A stretch of 64,000 bases of DNA from Pseudoduganella ginsengisoli (GCF_009720865.1 NZ_WNLA01000004.1:186001-250000); one strand, 5' to 3'. Positions 45,961 to 54,598 are shown, counted from the first letter of the stretch. Notes: generated by a model from the sequence alone, not told the origin. Program-made: numbers and translations.

Positions 45961-47610
45961 ATGCGACGTTGGAATGGCTGGGGTGACGATACGATTCATT
46001 TTGCGCTGGCGCCGGATGCGCTGGCGTTCCTGGCGCAACGCATAGGCGGCAGCCGCAGCCGGGATGCCGGCGACGACGCCAGCTTTGAACAGGCTTGCGC
46101 CGCGGTGGCGCCATCGCGGCTGCCGCCGCACCGCCTGATCGACACCGGCGCCGCAGTGCGCGTGCGCCACGCGCTGGGCCAAAGTTTGCCGGACTGGCTG
46201 AAGCTGCGCTATGGCCGCATCGGCATGGCGCCGGACGGCGTGGCGTTTCCGGAAAGCGCGGACGACGTGCGCGAATTGCTGCACTATGCGCAGCGCTACC
46301 GCGTGGCGCTGATTCCGCACGGCGGCGGCACCAGCGTAGCCGGCCACCTGACGGTGGAAGACAGCGCGCAGCCCGTGCTGTCGGTCAGCACCACCCGCAT
46401 GTGCCGTTTGCACCACCTGGACCGCGAATCGCAGCTGGCCACCTTCGGCGCGGGCGTGTTCGGCCCCGACCTGGAAGCGCAGTTGCGCGCCCATGGCTAT
46501 ACGCTGGGCCACTTCCCGCAATCGTTTGAATACTCGACCCTGGGCGGCTGGATCGTCACGCGCTCGTCCGGCCAGCAATCGCTGCGCTATGGCCGCATCG
46601 AGCAGCTGTTTGCCGGCGGCGTGATGGAAACGCCGTCCGGCCGCCTGGAAATCCAGACGTTCCCGGCATCGGCCGCCGGCACGGATTTGCGCGAAATCGT
46701 GCTGGGCTCCGAAGGCCGCATGGGCATCCTGACGGAAGCGACCGTGCGCGTGACGCCGGCGCCGGAATATGAAGCATTCCACGCCGTGTTTTATCCGGAC
46801 TGGAAAAGCGCGGAAACCGCCGTGCGCGAACTGGCGCAGGCCAAGCTGGGCTTGTCGATGCTGCGCCTGTCCAATGGCGTGGAAACGCAAACCATGCTGG
46901 CGCTGGCCGGCCACAAGAAACTGATCGGCGCGCTGGAAGCGTATTTGTCGCTGCGCGGCTGCGGCGAAGGCAAGTGCATGCTGATGTTAGGGACCAGCGG
47001 CGGCAAGCCGCAAGCCCGCGCCGCAATGGCGCAGGCATTGAAGCTGGCGCGCAAGCGCGGCGGCGTGCACATCGGCTGCAAGATGGGCGACAAGTGGAAG
47101 CAAAACCGCTTCCGCAATGTCTACCTGCGCAACGCGGCATGGGAACATGGCTACGTCATCGATACGGTGGAAACCGCCGTGGACTGGCCGCGCGTGGAGT
47201 CGACCATGCAGGCGGTGGAAGCGGCAGCGAAACAGGCGCTGGCCACCCATGGCGAAATGGTGCACACGTACACGCACCTGTCGCACCTGTATGCGCAGGG
47301 CGCCAGCGTCTACACGACGTTCGTGTACCGCCTTGCAGGCAATTTTGACGAAGACATGGCGCGCTGGCGCACATTGAAGGGCGCCGTCAGCCAGGCCATC
47401 GTCGATTGCGGCGGCACCATCAGCCACCAGCACGGCGTGGGCAGCGACCACGCGCCCTACCTGGCGGCGGAAAAAGGTGCGGCGGGCATCGCTGCGATGG
47501 CCGCGATCTTCCGCCATTTTGATCCGCAAGGCGTCATGAACCCGGGCAAACTGCTGCCGGATGCCCAGCCGGCAGTGGCATCGGCCCAGGCACGCGGGAT
47601 GGCAGCGTGA
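45961..47610 (+). CDS. FAD-binding oxidoreductase, alkyl-DHAP-synthase-like
   Basis: 549 residues from the ATG at 45961 with GAGAG upstream; a longer open frame would overlap the AraC gene. The PCMH-type FAD domain spans ~90-275 (VAFPESADDVRELLHYAQRY, LIPHGGGTSVAGH for pyrophosphate binding, GHFPQSFEYSTLGGWIVTRSSGQQSLRYGRIEQL). The C-terminal cap follows (MVHTYTHLSHLYAQGASVYTTFVYRL). The histidine motif reads ISHQHGVG, where true alkyl-dihydroxyacetonephosphate synthases have HHHG. Its partners are GlpD and an FGGY kinase, so the substrate is probably a glycerol-phosphate or ether derivative. It ends in a 4-base overlap with glpD. Confidence 0.88.
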   Translation: MRRWNGWGDDTIHFALAPDALAFLAQRIGGSRSRDAGDDASFEQACAAVAPSRLPPHRLIDTGAAVRVRHALGQSLPDWLKLRYGRIGMAPDGVAFPESADDVRELLHYAQRYRVALIPHGGGTSVAGHLTVEDSAQPVLSVSTTRMCRLHHLDRESQLATFGAGVFGPDLEAQLRAHGYTLGHFPQSFEYSTLGGWIVTRSSGQQSLRYGRIEQLFAGGVMETPSGRLEIQTFPASAAGTDLREIVLGSEGRMGILTEATVRVTPAPEYEAFHAVFYPDWKSAETAVRELAQAKLGLSMLRLSNGVETQTMLALAGHKKLIGALEAYLSLRGCGEGKCMLMLGTSGGKPQARAAMAQALKLARKRGGVHIGCKMGDKWKQNRFRNVYLRNAAWEHGYVIDTVETAVDWPRVESTMQAVEAAAKQALATHGEMVHTYTHLSHLYAQGASVYTTFVYRLAGNFDEDMARWRTLKGAVSQAIVDCGGTISHQHGVGSDHAPYLAAEKGAAGIAAMAAIFRHFDPQGVMNPGKLLPDAQPAVASAQARGMAA

Positions 47611-49307
47611 ACTGGCATTCGTCGTATGGCGCGGCGGCGCAGCCGGGATCGTCGTCACTGTGGCAGCCGGGCGGCCGCGCCGCGCTGGCGGAAACCGTGG
47701 GACGCCAGTGGGATGTGCTGGTCATTGGCGGCGGCATCACAGGCGCCGGCATTTTGCTGGAAGCGGCGCGGCGCGGGCTGTCCGCACTGCTGGTGGAGCA
47801 GCGCGATTTCGCGTGGGGCACGTCGAGCCGCTCGTCAAAGCTCGTGCATGGCGGCTTGCGCTACCTGAAGGAAGGCAAATTCGGCTTGACGCGCGAATCC
47901 GTGCAGGAACGCGAAGCGCTGCTGCGCGACGCGGCGGGCCTCGTGGTGCCGCAAAGCTTCGCGTTCGGCGATTACCCGGGCCGCAAGCCGGGACGCACGG
48001 CATTTTTGATCGGGCTGGCGCTGTATGACTTGATGGCGGGGAAGCGCTCGCGCCAGCGCCATTATGTGGACCGCGACGCATTCCTGGGCCTGGCGCCGAA
48101 TATCGATGGCGAAGGTTTGCGGGGCGGCATGTGCTATACGGATGCGAAGACGGATGATGCGCGCCTCGTCATGCGCGTGCTGCAGGAAGCGCAGGCGGAA
48201 GGTGGCGTGGCGGTCAATTACATGTCCGTGCAAAGCTTGCTGCGCGATGGCGCGGCCGTCAAGGGCGCAACCGTGCGCGATGAATTGAGCGGGGCACAGT
48301 ATGCTGTCAACGCCAGGGTGGTCATCAGCGCCACGGGCGCGTGGGCCGACCGCCTGCGCGCGCCGTCTGCGGCCCATCCTGCAAAAGAACACAGCAATCC
48401 GCTGCGTGATGGCGTAGCTGCACCGGGCCACAAGCCCGGTGCAGTTCACGGCCAACGTTTGCGGCCATTGCGGGGCAGCCACCTGGTGCTGCCGCACTGG
48501 CGCCTGCCACTGGCGCAGGCCGTCAGCCTGATGCACCCGGTTGATGGGCGTCCCGTGTTTGCGTTCCCGTGGGAGGGCGTGACCCTGGTGGGGACAACCG
48601 ATGTCGACCACCGCGACGACTTGTCGTTTGAAGCGGCCATTACGCGCGCTGAAGTGGAATATTTGATGGCGGCCTTGCGCAGCCAGTTCCCGCAACAAAA
48701 CCTCAATGAAACGGATATCGTCGCCACGTATGCGGGCGTGCGTCCTGTCATCGATAGCGGCCAGGCCGACCCGTCAAAAGAAACCCGCGAACATGCGCTG
48801 TGGCTGGAAGACGGCTTGTTGACGGTCACCGGCGGCAAGCTGACGACGTTCCGCGTGATTGCACTGGATGCGTTGCGCAAGGCGGCGCCATTGCTGCCGC
48901 AGTGGAAAGCCAGCCTGGAAGCGCGGCCTGTGTTTGCCGCGCCAATGCGGCTGCCGCACGTGGCAGGCTTGCCGGCCGGGCAGGGCGAACGCTTGCCGGG
49001 CCGCTATGGCGCGCTGGCGGGCGACGTGGTCGCCTGTGCGCAGGAAGGCGAACTGGCGGAAATTCCCGGTACGGCCAGCATTTGGGCGCAATTGCGCTGG
49101 GCCGCGCGCCATGAATCCGTGCAGCGGCTCGATGACTTGCTGCTGCGCCGCTTGCGGATTGGCTTGCAGCTGCGTGGCGGCGGCGAAGCCATCTTGCCGC
49201 GCGTGCGCGCCATTTGCCAGCCAGAGCTGGGCTGGAGCGATGCGCGCTGGGACGCCGAACAGGCCGCGTATCTGGCCCTGTGGCGCAAGCATTACAGCAT
49301 TCCCTAG
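47607..49307 (+). CDS. glpD: Glycerol-3-phosphate dehydrogenase/oxidase, GlpD type
   Basis: 566 residues. The GTG start overlaps the preceding stop (GTGA). The FAD motif VLVIGGGITGAGILLEAARRG lies at ~35-55, followed by DFAWGTSSRSSKLVHGGLRYL, RPLRGSHLVLP, FAFPWEGVTLVGTTDVDH and VTGGKLTTFRV. These enzymes oxidise sn-glycerol 3-phosphate to dihydroxyacetone phosphate at the membrane, passing electrons to quinone. Around residues 250-282, between TGAWADRLR and LRPLRGSH, lies an extra stretch (APSAAHPAKEHSN...GAVHGQ) encoded partly by a perfect palindrome. This copy sits in a kinase/flavoprotein operon rather than with glpF/glpK, so it may be a paralogue for another substrate. Confidence 0.9.
   Translation: MNWHSSYGAAAQPGSSSLWQPGGRAALAETVGRQWDVLVIGGGITGAGILLEAARRGLSALLVEQRDFAWGTSSRSSKLVHGGLRYLKEGKFGLTRESVQEREALLRDAAGLVVPQSFAFGDYPGRKPGRTAFLIGLALYDLMAGKRSRQRHYVDRDAFLGLAPNIDGEGLRGGMCYTDAKTDDARLVMRVLQEAQAEGGVAVNYMSVQSLLRDGAAVKGATVRDELSGAQYAVNARVVISATGAWADRLRAPSAAHPAKEHSNPLRDGVAAPGHKPGAVHGQRLRPLRGSHLVLPHWRLPLAQAVSLMHPVDGRPVFAFPWEGVTLVGTTDVDHRDDLSFEAAITRAEVEYLMAALRSQFPQQNLNETDIVATYAGVRPVIDSGQADPSKETREHALWLEDGLLTVTGGKLTTFRVIALDALRKAAPLLPQWKASLEARPVFAAPMRLPHVAGLPAGQGERLPGRYGALAGDVVACAQEGELAEIPGTASIWAQLRWAARHESVQRLDDLLLRRLRIGLQLRGGGEAILPRVRAICQPELGWSDARWDAEQAAYLALWRKHYSIP
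48418..48444. repeat. Palindrome inside glpD
   Basis: Perfect 11-bp arms (CTGCACCGGGC / GCCCGGTGCAG) around a 5-base loop, within the coding frame of GlpD in a stretch that looks inserted relative to the family. It resembles a REP-type or palindromic coding insertion and would form a strong mRNA hairpin. Confidence 0.7.
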
Positions 49308-49349
49308 TAATGCACCGTATCATCACTGAAACACTTCAAGAGACACAGC

Positions 49350-50912
49350 ATGTCCGGTCCTTACCTCCTTTCCATCGACAATGGCACCCAGAGCGTACGC
49401 GCGCTGCTGTTTGACCTGGCGGGCAACCTGATTGCCAAAACCCAGGTGCATTTGCAGGCGTATTACTCGGATTATCCCGGCTGGGCCGAGCATGATGCGG
49501 ATGGCTATTGGCGCGCCGCCGGTGTCGCGTGCCAGCGGCTGTGGGCGGCGCATCCGGAAACGCGGGCGCACGTAAAAGGCGTGGCGGTGACCACGCAGCG
49601 CGGCACCGTCATCAATGTCGGCAAGGATGGCAAACCGCTGCGTCCGGCGATTACGTGGCTGGACCAGCGCCGCACGGACGACGTGCCGCCGATCGGCCCG
49701 CTGTGGAAGGCGGCGTTCAAGCTCGCGGGCGTGGAGGGCACCATCAATTACTTCCGCCGCGAAGCGGAACTGAACTGGATTAAAGCACACCAGCCGGAGA
49801 TCTGGAACGCCACGCATAAAGTGCTGCTGCTGTCGGGCTATTTGAATTTCAAGCTCAGTGGCCGCATGGCCGATTCCACCGGGTCGCAGGTGGCGTACAT
49901 GCCGTTTGACTACAAGCGCCACCAGTGGGCGGGTGCGCGCGACTGGAAGTGGCAGGCGCTGGCCGTGCGGCCAGACATGCTGCCGGAACTCGTGAAGCCG
50001 GGCACGGTGATTGGCGCCGTGACGGCGGAAGCAGCGCTGGCCACCGGCATCATGGAAGGTACGCCGCTGGTGGCGGCAGCGGCCGATAAAGCGTGCGAAG
50101 TGATCGGCGCCGGCTGCCTGGAGCCGCACGTCGGCTGCCTCAGTTACGGCACCACGGCCACCATCAACACCACCAACACGAAATACATCGAAGTCACGCC
50201 CTTCATCCCGCCTTATCCGGCTGCGATACCCGGCGCGTACAGCACGGAAGTGCAGATCTTCCGCGGCTTCTGGATGGTCAACTGGTTCAAGGAACAGTTT
50301 GGCGACCGTGAACAGGCCGTATCGATGGAGACGGGCGAGCCGCCGGAAGCGCTGTTCGACCGCCTCGTCAATGCCGTGCCGCCAGGCTCGATGGGCTTGA
50401 TGCTGCAGCCTTACTGGAGTCCTGGCATCAAAGTGCCGGGACCGGAAGCGAAGGGCGCGATGATCGGCTTCGGCGACGTCCATACGCGGGCGCACATGTA
50501 CCGTGCGATCCTGGAGGGCCTCGCGTATGCGCTGCGCGAAGGGAAAGAGCGGATTGAAAAGCGGGGCGGCGTGCCGATCACGGAATTGCGCATTGCCGGC
50601 GGCGGTTCGCAAAGCGATGCGGCCATGCAGTTGTCGGCCGATATCTTTGGCTTGCCGGCGGCGCGCGCCCACGTGTATGAAACGTCGGGCCTGGGTGCAG
50701 CCATTGCCGTGGCGGCGGGCCTGGGGCTGCACGCGGACTTTGGTACGGCCATCCGCGCCATGACGCGCAAGGGGCGCGTATTCCTGCCGAATCCCGACGC
50801 CAGCCGCATCTACGAACAGCTGTACCAGCGCGTGTACCTGAAGATGTACAAGCGCCTGCAGCCGATGTATGCGGAAATTGCCGATATTACCGGTTACCCG
50901 GAGCGCTGCTGA
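49350..50912 (+). CDS. FGGY-family carbohydrate kinase
   Basis: 520 residues. The N-terminal phosphate loop reads LLSIDNGTQSVRALLFDLAG, the first domain has VKGVAVTTQRGT and ITWLDQR, and the second has LSYGTTATINTT and the adenosine-binding ELRIAGGGSQSDAAMQLSADIFGLP. This is the glycerol/xylulose/gluconate kinase superfamily. It is not a typical GlpK, because the GlpK substrate motifs are not evident. Its ATG has AAGAGA upstream, 42 bases after glpD. It probably phosphorylates the polyol or triose that the flavoenzymes then oxidise. Confidence 0.9.
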   Translation: MSGPYLLSIDNGTQSVRALLFDLAGNLIAKTQVHLQAYYSDYPGWAEHDADGYWRAAGVACQRLWAAHPETRAHVKGVAVTTQRGTVINVGKDGKPLRPAITWLDQRRTDDVPPIGPLWKAAFKLAGVEGTINYFRREAELNWIKAHQPEIWNATHKVLLLSGYLNFKLSGRMADSTGSQVAYMPFDYKRHQWAGARDWKWQALAVRPDMLPELVKPGTVIGAVTAEAALATGIMEGTPLVAAAADKACEVIGAGCLEPHVGCLSYGTTATINTTNTKYIEVTPFIPPYPAAIPGAYSTEVQIFRGFWMVNWFKEQFGDREQAVSMETGEPPEALFDRLVNAVPPGSMGLMLQPYWSPGIKVPGPEAKGAMIGFGDVHTRAHMYRAILEGLAYALREGKERIEKRGGVPITELRIAGGGSQSDAAMQLSADIFGLPAARAHVYETSGLGAAIAVAAGLGLHADFGTAIRAMTRKGRVFLPNPDASRIYEQLYQRVYLKMYKRLQPMYAEIADITGYPERC

Positions 50913-50919
50913 TGACGCG

Positions 50920-51194
50920 GCTGTGCATAACTGTACACTGCACGGAAATTAATCAGGAAAACTTTGTTGTTTAAAAACAATAGCTTAAGGCAGGGTGTTC
51001 CGGCTTCTTAACAACCTTGTCCACAGAAACTGTTAACAATTCTCAAGGTTGGCAAGCTGTTATGGGACTCGCGGGGCTGTGTATAAGTTCATCTGATTAA
51101 AAATTAATCAGAATAAGTTTTTCTTTTAAAAACAGGGGGTTGAACGCCGCGAAGGGCGCTTGTTAACAAGCTTGTCCACAGAATTTGTTAACAA
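50920..51194. other. Tandem DnaA-box-like, AT-rich non-coding block
   Basis: The 290-base gap between the convergent FGGY-kinase and REC-PAS-GGDEF genes contains two diverged copies of one unit, at 50920-51039 and 51076-51194. Each unit has, in order: GGCTGTGnATAA (reverse DnaA box TTATnCACA, at 50922-50930 and 51078-51086), AAATTAATCAG, an AT-rich stretch with TTTAAAAACA, TTAACAA, a forward TTGTCCACAGAA box (51017-51025 and 51172-51180), and TGTTAACAA. The last 32 bases of the units match at 29 positions. A 9-bp inverted repeat TCTGATTAA/TTAATCAGA lies at 51092-51112 and a 14-bp palindrome GCTTGTTAACAAGC at 51158-51171. This looks like an origin, DnaA-titration or similar element rather than a promoter. 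Confidence 0.75.
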
Positions 51195-51202
51195 GCTGCG
51201 CA

Positions 51203-52567
51203 TCAGTGGCTGGCCAGTGCGGAGATATCCACTGTGCCTGCCGCAGCAGGGCTGGCGCGGCTGGAGCGTACCTGGTTGCGGCCATTTTCCTTGGCCACAT
51301 ACATGGCGCGGTCGGCTGCAACAAACAGCGCTTCCACGTTTTCCATCTGGTGCGGATGAATGGTCGCGACGCCCACGCTGACCGTGATCCACGGCGACGT
51401 GATCGAGCGGGGATGTGGCAATTGCAGCGCTTCCACGTGGTTGCGGATGGATTCGGCCAGTGCAAACGCGGCATCGGCATCGGTTTCTGCAAACAGCAGC
51501 ACGAATTCTTCGCCGCCATAGCGTGCCGCCAGGTCGGTGGCGCGCAGCGCGTGCGCATTGATGGCCTGCGCCACTTGTTGCAGGCAAATGTCGCCTGCGG
51601 CATGGCCCAGGCTGTCGTTGTACAGCTTGAAGTGGTCGACGTCGAGCACCACCAGCGACAGCGGCGCACCGCTGCGGATGGCGCGTTGCCATTCTTTTTC
51701 CAGGAACGTATCGAAGTGGCGCCGGTTGGCAATTTTCGTCAGCGAATCGACCATGGCTGCGCGGTGCAGCGCATCTTCCGACATCTTGTGGTGCGTGATG
51801 TCATGCAGCAGCCCGATAAACAGCGGCTGGCGCGAATACATCGGCGTCAAGGTCAAATCCATGCAGACCGACGTGCCTTGCTTGTGGCGGATGATGACTT
51901 CGCGCGTGCCGTGGCTGTGCGCGGTTTCCGGGTCGGCGGCGTAGCGGGTAAAGTAATCGAGGTATTCCTGCGCCACCAGCGGGTTGAGCAAGTCGCTCAG
52001 GCTTTGCCCCGCCAGTTCCCCTTCCTCGTAGCCCAGGTAGGCGTCGCAGGCGGGATTGGTGAATTGCACACGTCCGTTCGGCTCGATGATCAGCAAGCCT
52101 TCAGCCATGCTGTTGACGATCGTGCGCAGCCGTTCCGCCTGTTCTTGCTGCGTTTCCGAGCGGTTGCGGATTTGCAGCTGGGCGCGCACACGGGCGCACA
52201 CTTCAGCCATGCGCAGCGGCTTGCCGATGTAGTCGGCGCCGCCCGTTTCAAAGCCCGCGACCACGTCTTCCGTCTCGTTGCGGGCGCTCATGAAGATGAC
52301 AGGGATATGCTGCGTCAGCGCGTTCGATTTCAACTGCCGGCATGTTTCCAGCCCGTCGATACCAGGCATCACCACATCCAGCAGGATGAGGTCGGGATAG
52401 ACCCGTTTCGCAATCTGTACGGCCCGTTCTCCCGAGGTGGCGATATAGGTTTGATAACCCTGTTCCACCATCAGCTTGCGCAGCACACTGAGATTGGCCG
52501 GCGCATCGTCGACAATCAGGATTGCGGCTTCACGCCGCGGCACGTAACTTGTACTGCCAGTAATCAT
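51203..52567 (-). CDS. REC-PAS-GGDEF signalling protein (diguanylate cyclase)
   Basis: 454 residues. The receiver domain lies at ~14-130 (AILIVDDAPANL, LILLDVVMPGIDGLE with the phospho-Asp, FMSA, YIGKPL). A short coiled coil precedes a PAS domain at ~145-270 (LRTIVNSMAEGLLIIEPNGRVQFTNPACDAYLGYEEGEL). The GGDEF domain spans ~280-440 (VDSLTKIANRRHFDTFL, VLDVDHFKLYNDSLGHAAGD, ARYGGEEFVLLFAE), with an intact GGEEF. It should make cyclic di-GMP in response to phosphorylation and a PAS-sensed cue. It has no kinase neighbour, and its 3' end faces the DnaA-box block. Confidence 0.91.
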   Translation of the reverse strand: MITGSTSYVPRREAAILIVDDAPANLSVLRKLMVEQGYQTYIATSGERAVQIAKRVYPDLILLDVVMPGIDGLETCRQLKSNALTQHIPVIFMSARNETEDVVAGFETGGADYIGKPLRMAEVCARVRAQLQIRNRSETQQEQAERLRTIVNSMAEGLLIIEPNGRVQFTNPACDAYLGYEEGELAGQSLSDLLNPLVAQEYLDYFTRYAADPETAHSHGTREVIIRHKQGTSVCMDLTLTPMYSRQPLFIGLLHDITHHKMSEDALHRAAMVDSLTKIANRRHFDTFLEKEWQRAIRSGAPLSLVVLDVDHFKLYNDSLGHAAGDICLQQVAQAINAHALRATDLAARYGGEEFVLLFAETDADAAFALAESIRNHVEALQLPHPRSITSPWITVSVGVATIHPHQMENVEALFVAADRAMYVAKENGRNQVRSSRASPAAAGTVDISALASH

Positions 52568-52737
52568 TGAGTCTCGCTCGGTGAAGTGACTGTCTGTCTA
52601 AATCATACCGCCTAGCTAACCCAATTTGCAAAAAAACATTCCCTGCAGCATCGCTGCAAATACCGGCAATGGCAACTGCCCGGAATACCGGCGATGTTGC
52701 TGGTAAAAATACGGGAATTGCTGTTAGTTGTGCCGAA

Positions 52738-52776
52738 TGGCAAAACAATCTCGTTGCAATTTGGCAACGAGATTGT
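52738..52776 (-). terminator. Terminator of the aminotransferase transcript
   Basis: On the minus strand a perfect 13-bp stem (52745-52757 with 52764-52776, ACAATCTCGTTGC/GCAACGAGATTGT) with a 6-base loop is followed by TTTTG. It starts 34 bases after the aminotransferase stop codon and should end that transcript. The stem is also a perfect palindrome on the other strand but lacks a T-run there. Confidence 0.75.
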
Positions 52777-52810
52777 ATGCAATCGATGCTCAAGGCATCC
52801 CGGCAGCAAA

Positions 52811-54004
52811 TTACAGTTTGGACGCGATCAGCTTGCCCAGGATTTCAATGCCGGCGCGGATACGCTCTGGCGGCACCGTGACGAACGACAGGCGCAGCGT
52901 ATGGGTTTCCGGCGAATTCGCATAGAACGGCGAACCCGGCACGAACGCGACTTTGTGCTTGATGGCTTCGTCCAGCAGCGCCATCGCGTCTATGTGCTTC
53001 GGCAAGGTCACCCAGATGAACATGCCGCCTTCCGGACGGGTCCACGTCACGGCTTGCGGGAAGTGCTGGTCCATGGCGTCGAGCATGACTTGGCACTGGT
53101 CGCCGTACAGCTGGCGGATGGTCGGGATGTGCTGGTCCAGGAAGCCATCTTTGACGACATGGTGCACCACCATTTGCGTCAGCTGCGACGTGTGCAGGTC
53201 GGATGCCTGTTTTGCCAGTTCCAGGCGGCGGATCAGGCCCAGCGGCGCAACCACGTAGCCCAGGCGGATACCTGGCGTCAGCACTTTCGAGAACGAGCCC
53301 ATGTAGATGACGCCGTCCGGGTTCATGGCCACCATCTTCGGCAGCGGTGCGCCTTTGTAGCTCAGTGCGCCGTATGGATCATCTTCGATCAGCGGCAAGC
53401 CCAGGCGGGCGCAAGTTTCCACCAGTTGCTGGCGGCGTTCCAACGACAGCGTGCGGCCGGTCGGGTTCTGGAAGTTCGGCAGCGCGTACAACAGGCGGGC
53501 GCCTTGCGCGACGTTGTCCAGCGATTCCGGCACCAGGCCGTGGTCGTCGGTTTGCACCGACACGAATTCCGGACGGTACACGGAAAACGCTTGCAGCGCG
53601 CCCAGGTACGACGGCGTTTCCACCAGCACTTTGCTGCCTTCATCGATCAGTACTTTGCCCAGCAAGTCCAGCGCCTGCTGCGAACCCGACACCATCAGCA
53701 CTTGTTCCGGCACGATCTTCGCGCCGCCTTCGGACAGGCGGTCGGCGATCCACTGGCGCAGCGGCAGGTAGCCGTCAGTCGGGCCGTATTGCAGCGCGAC
53801 TTTGCCGGAATCGGTCAGCACTTTGTCGAACGCTTCTTTCATCACGTCGACCGGGAAGGTGGCAGGCGAGGGCAGGCCGCCGGCAAACGAAATAATTTCC
53901 GGCTGCTGCGTGATTTTCAAGATTTCGCGGATAAACGAGCTTTGCAGCTGGGTTGCGCGTTCGGAAAAGCGCCACTGGATGGGGTTCGGGTTTTCGATTT
54001 TCAT
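52811..54004 (-). CDS. PLP-dependent aminotransferase (2-aminoadipate transaminase-like)
   Basis: 397 residues, class I/II aminotransferase. It shows ISFAGGLPSPATFPVD near the N-terminus, YGPTDGYLPLRQWIADRL, MVSGSQQALDLLGKVLIDEG, LPNFQNPTGRTLSLERR, EDDPYGALSY, and the PLP lysine in MGSFSKVLTPGIRLGYVVAP. The type is LysN/MocR-catalytic-domain-like, acting on amino acids such as 2-aminoadipate or branched-chain or aromatic residues. It is downstream of the RidA and EamA-exporter genes on the same strand, under the likely control of the divergent MocR regulator. A terminator follows. Confidence 0.88.
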   Translation of the reverse strand: MKIENPNPIQWRFSERATQLQSSFIREILKITQQPEIISFAGGLPSPATFPVDVMKEAFDKVLTDSGKVALQYGPTDGYLPLRQWIADRLSEGGAKIVPEQVLMVSGSQQALDLLGKVLIDEGSKVLVETPSYLGALQAFSVYRPEFVSVQTDDHGLVPESLDNVAQGARLLYALPNFQNPTGRTLSLERRQQLVETCARLGLPLIEDDPYGALSYKGAPLPKMVAMNPDGVIYMGSFSKVLTPGIRLGYVVAPLGLIRRLELAKQASDLHTSQLTQMVVHHVVKDGFLDQHIPTIRQLYGDQCQVMLDAMDQHFPQAVTWTRPEGGMFIWVTLPKHIDAMALLDEAIKHKVAFVPGSPFYANSPETHTLRLSFVTVPPERIRAGIEILGKLIASKL

Positions 54005-54086
54005 TGTTGTCTCTTCTAGTAGTAAGGCTGCTTGTGGCGGCCGTTAGTGGAGGCACTGGATAAGCGCCGCCATTGCTAATGCATGT

Positions 54087-54554
54087 TTACGCTACTTCAG
54101 CAATCATTTCAATTTCAACGCACGCGCCCAGCGGGATTTGCGCCACGCCGAATGCGGCGCGGGCATGTTTGCCCGCATCGCCGAATACTTCACCGATCAG
54201 TTCGGACGCGCCATTGGTCACCAGGTGGTGGTCCGTATAGTCTGCCGTCGAGTTCACCAGGCTGGTCAGCTTGACGATGCGCTTGACGCGGGTCAGGTCG
54301 CCATCGCAAGCGGCTTGCAGCGTGCCGATCAGGGCAATGGCCACGCCGCGCGCAGCCTGCGCGCCTTCTTCCGTGCTGATGTTCTTGCCCAGCTGGCCGG
54401 CCCAGACCGTGCCATCCGGTTTCTTGGCGATATGGCCGGACAGGTACACCAGGTTACCGCTCTGCACATACATCACGTAGGCAGCAACAGGGGCGGCCGG
54501 GGCTGCCAGGGTGATATCGAGCGCTTTGAGTTTTTCGTATACAGACATGGTCAT
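54087..54554 (-). CDS. RidA/YjgF-family protein
   Basis: 155 residues, one Rid domain: YVMYVQSGNLVYLSGHIAKKPDGT, ISTEEGAQAARGVAIALIGTLQAA, RVKRIVKLTSLVNSTADYTDHH, and the C-terminal ARAAFGVAQIPLGACVEIEMIAEV with the conserved arginine in HARAAFG. Length and the GACVEIE end fit the Rid subgroup of about 150 residues rather than RidA itself. Rid proteins hydrolyse reactive enamines and imines made by PLP enzymes. Its place next to an aminotransferase and a PLP-binding regulator supports such a role here. Confidence 0.92.
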   Translation of the reverse strand: MTMSVYEKLKALDITLAAPAAPVAAYVMYVQSGNLVYLSGHIAKKPDGTVWAGQLGKNISTEEGAQAARGVAIALIGTLQAACDGDLTRVKRIVKLTSLVNSTADYTDHHLVTNGASELIGEVFGDAGKHARAAFGVAQIPLGACVEIEMIAEVA

Positions 54555-54598
54555 TCCTGTGGAGTGTTAAATCTGGGAAGCCATTATTGTACGTCTTT

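Noticed and set aside
50920-51194. Reading the DnaA-box block as a promoter/operator
   Set aside because: Both neighbouring genes end at the region, so neither needs a promoter there; no -35/-10 pair with a downstream gene was found.
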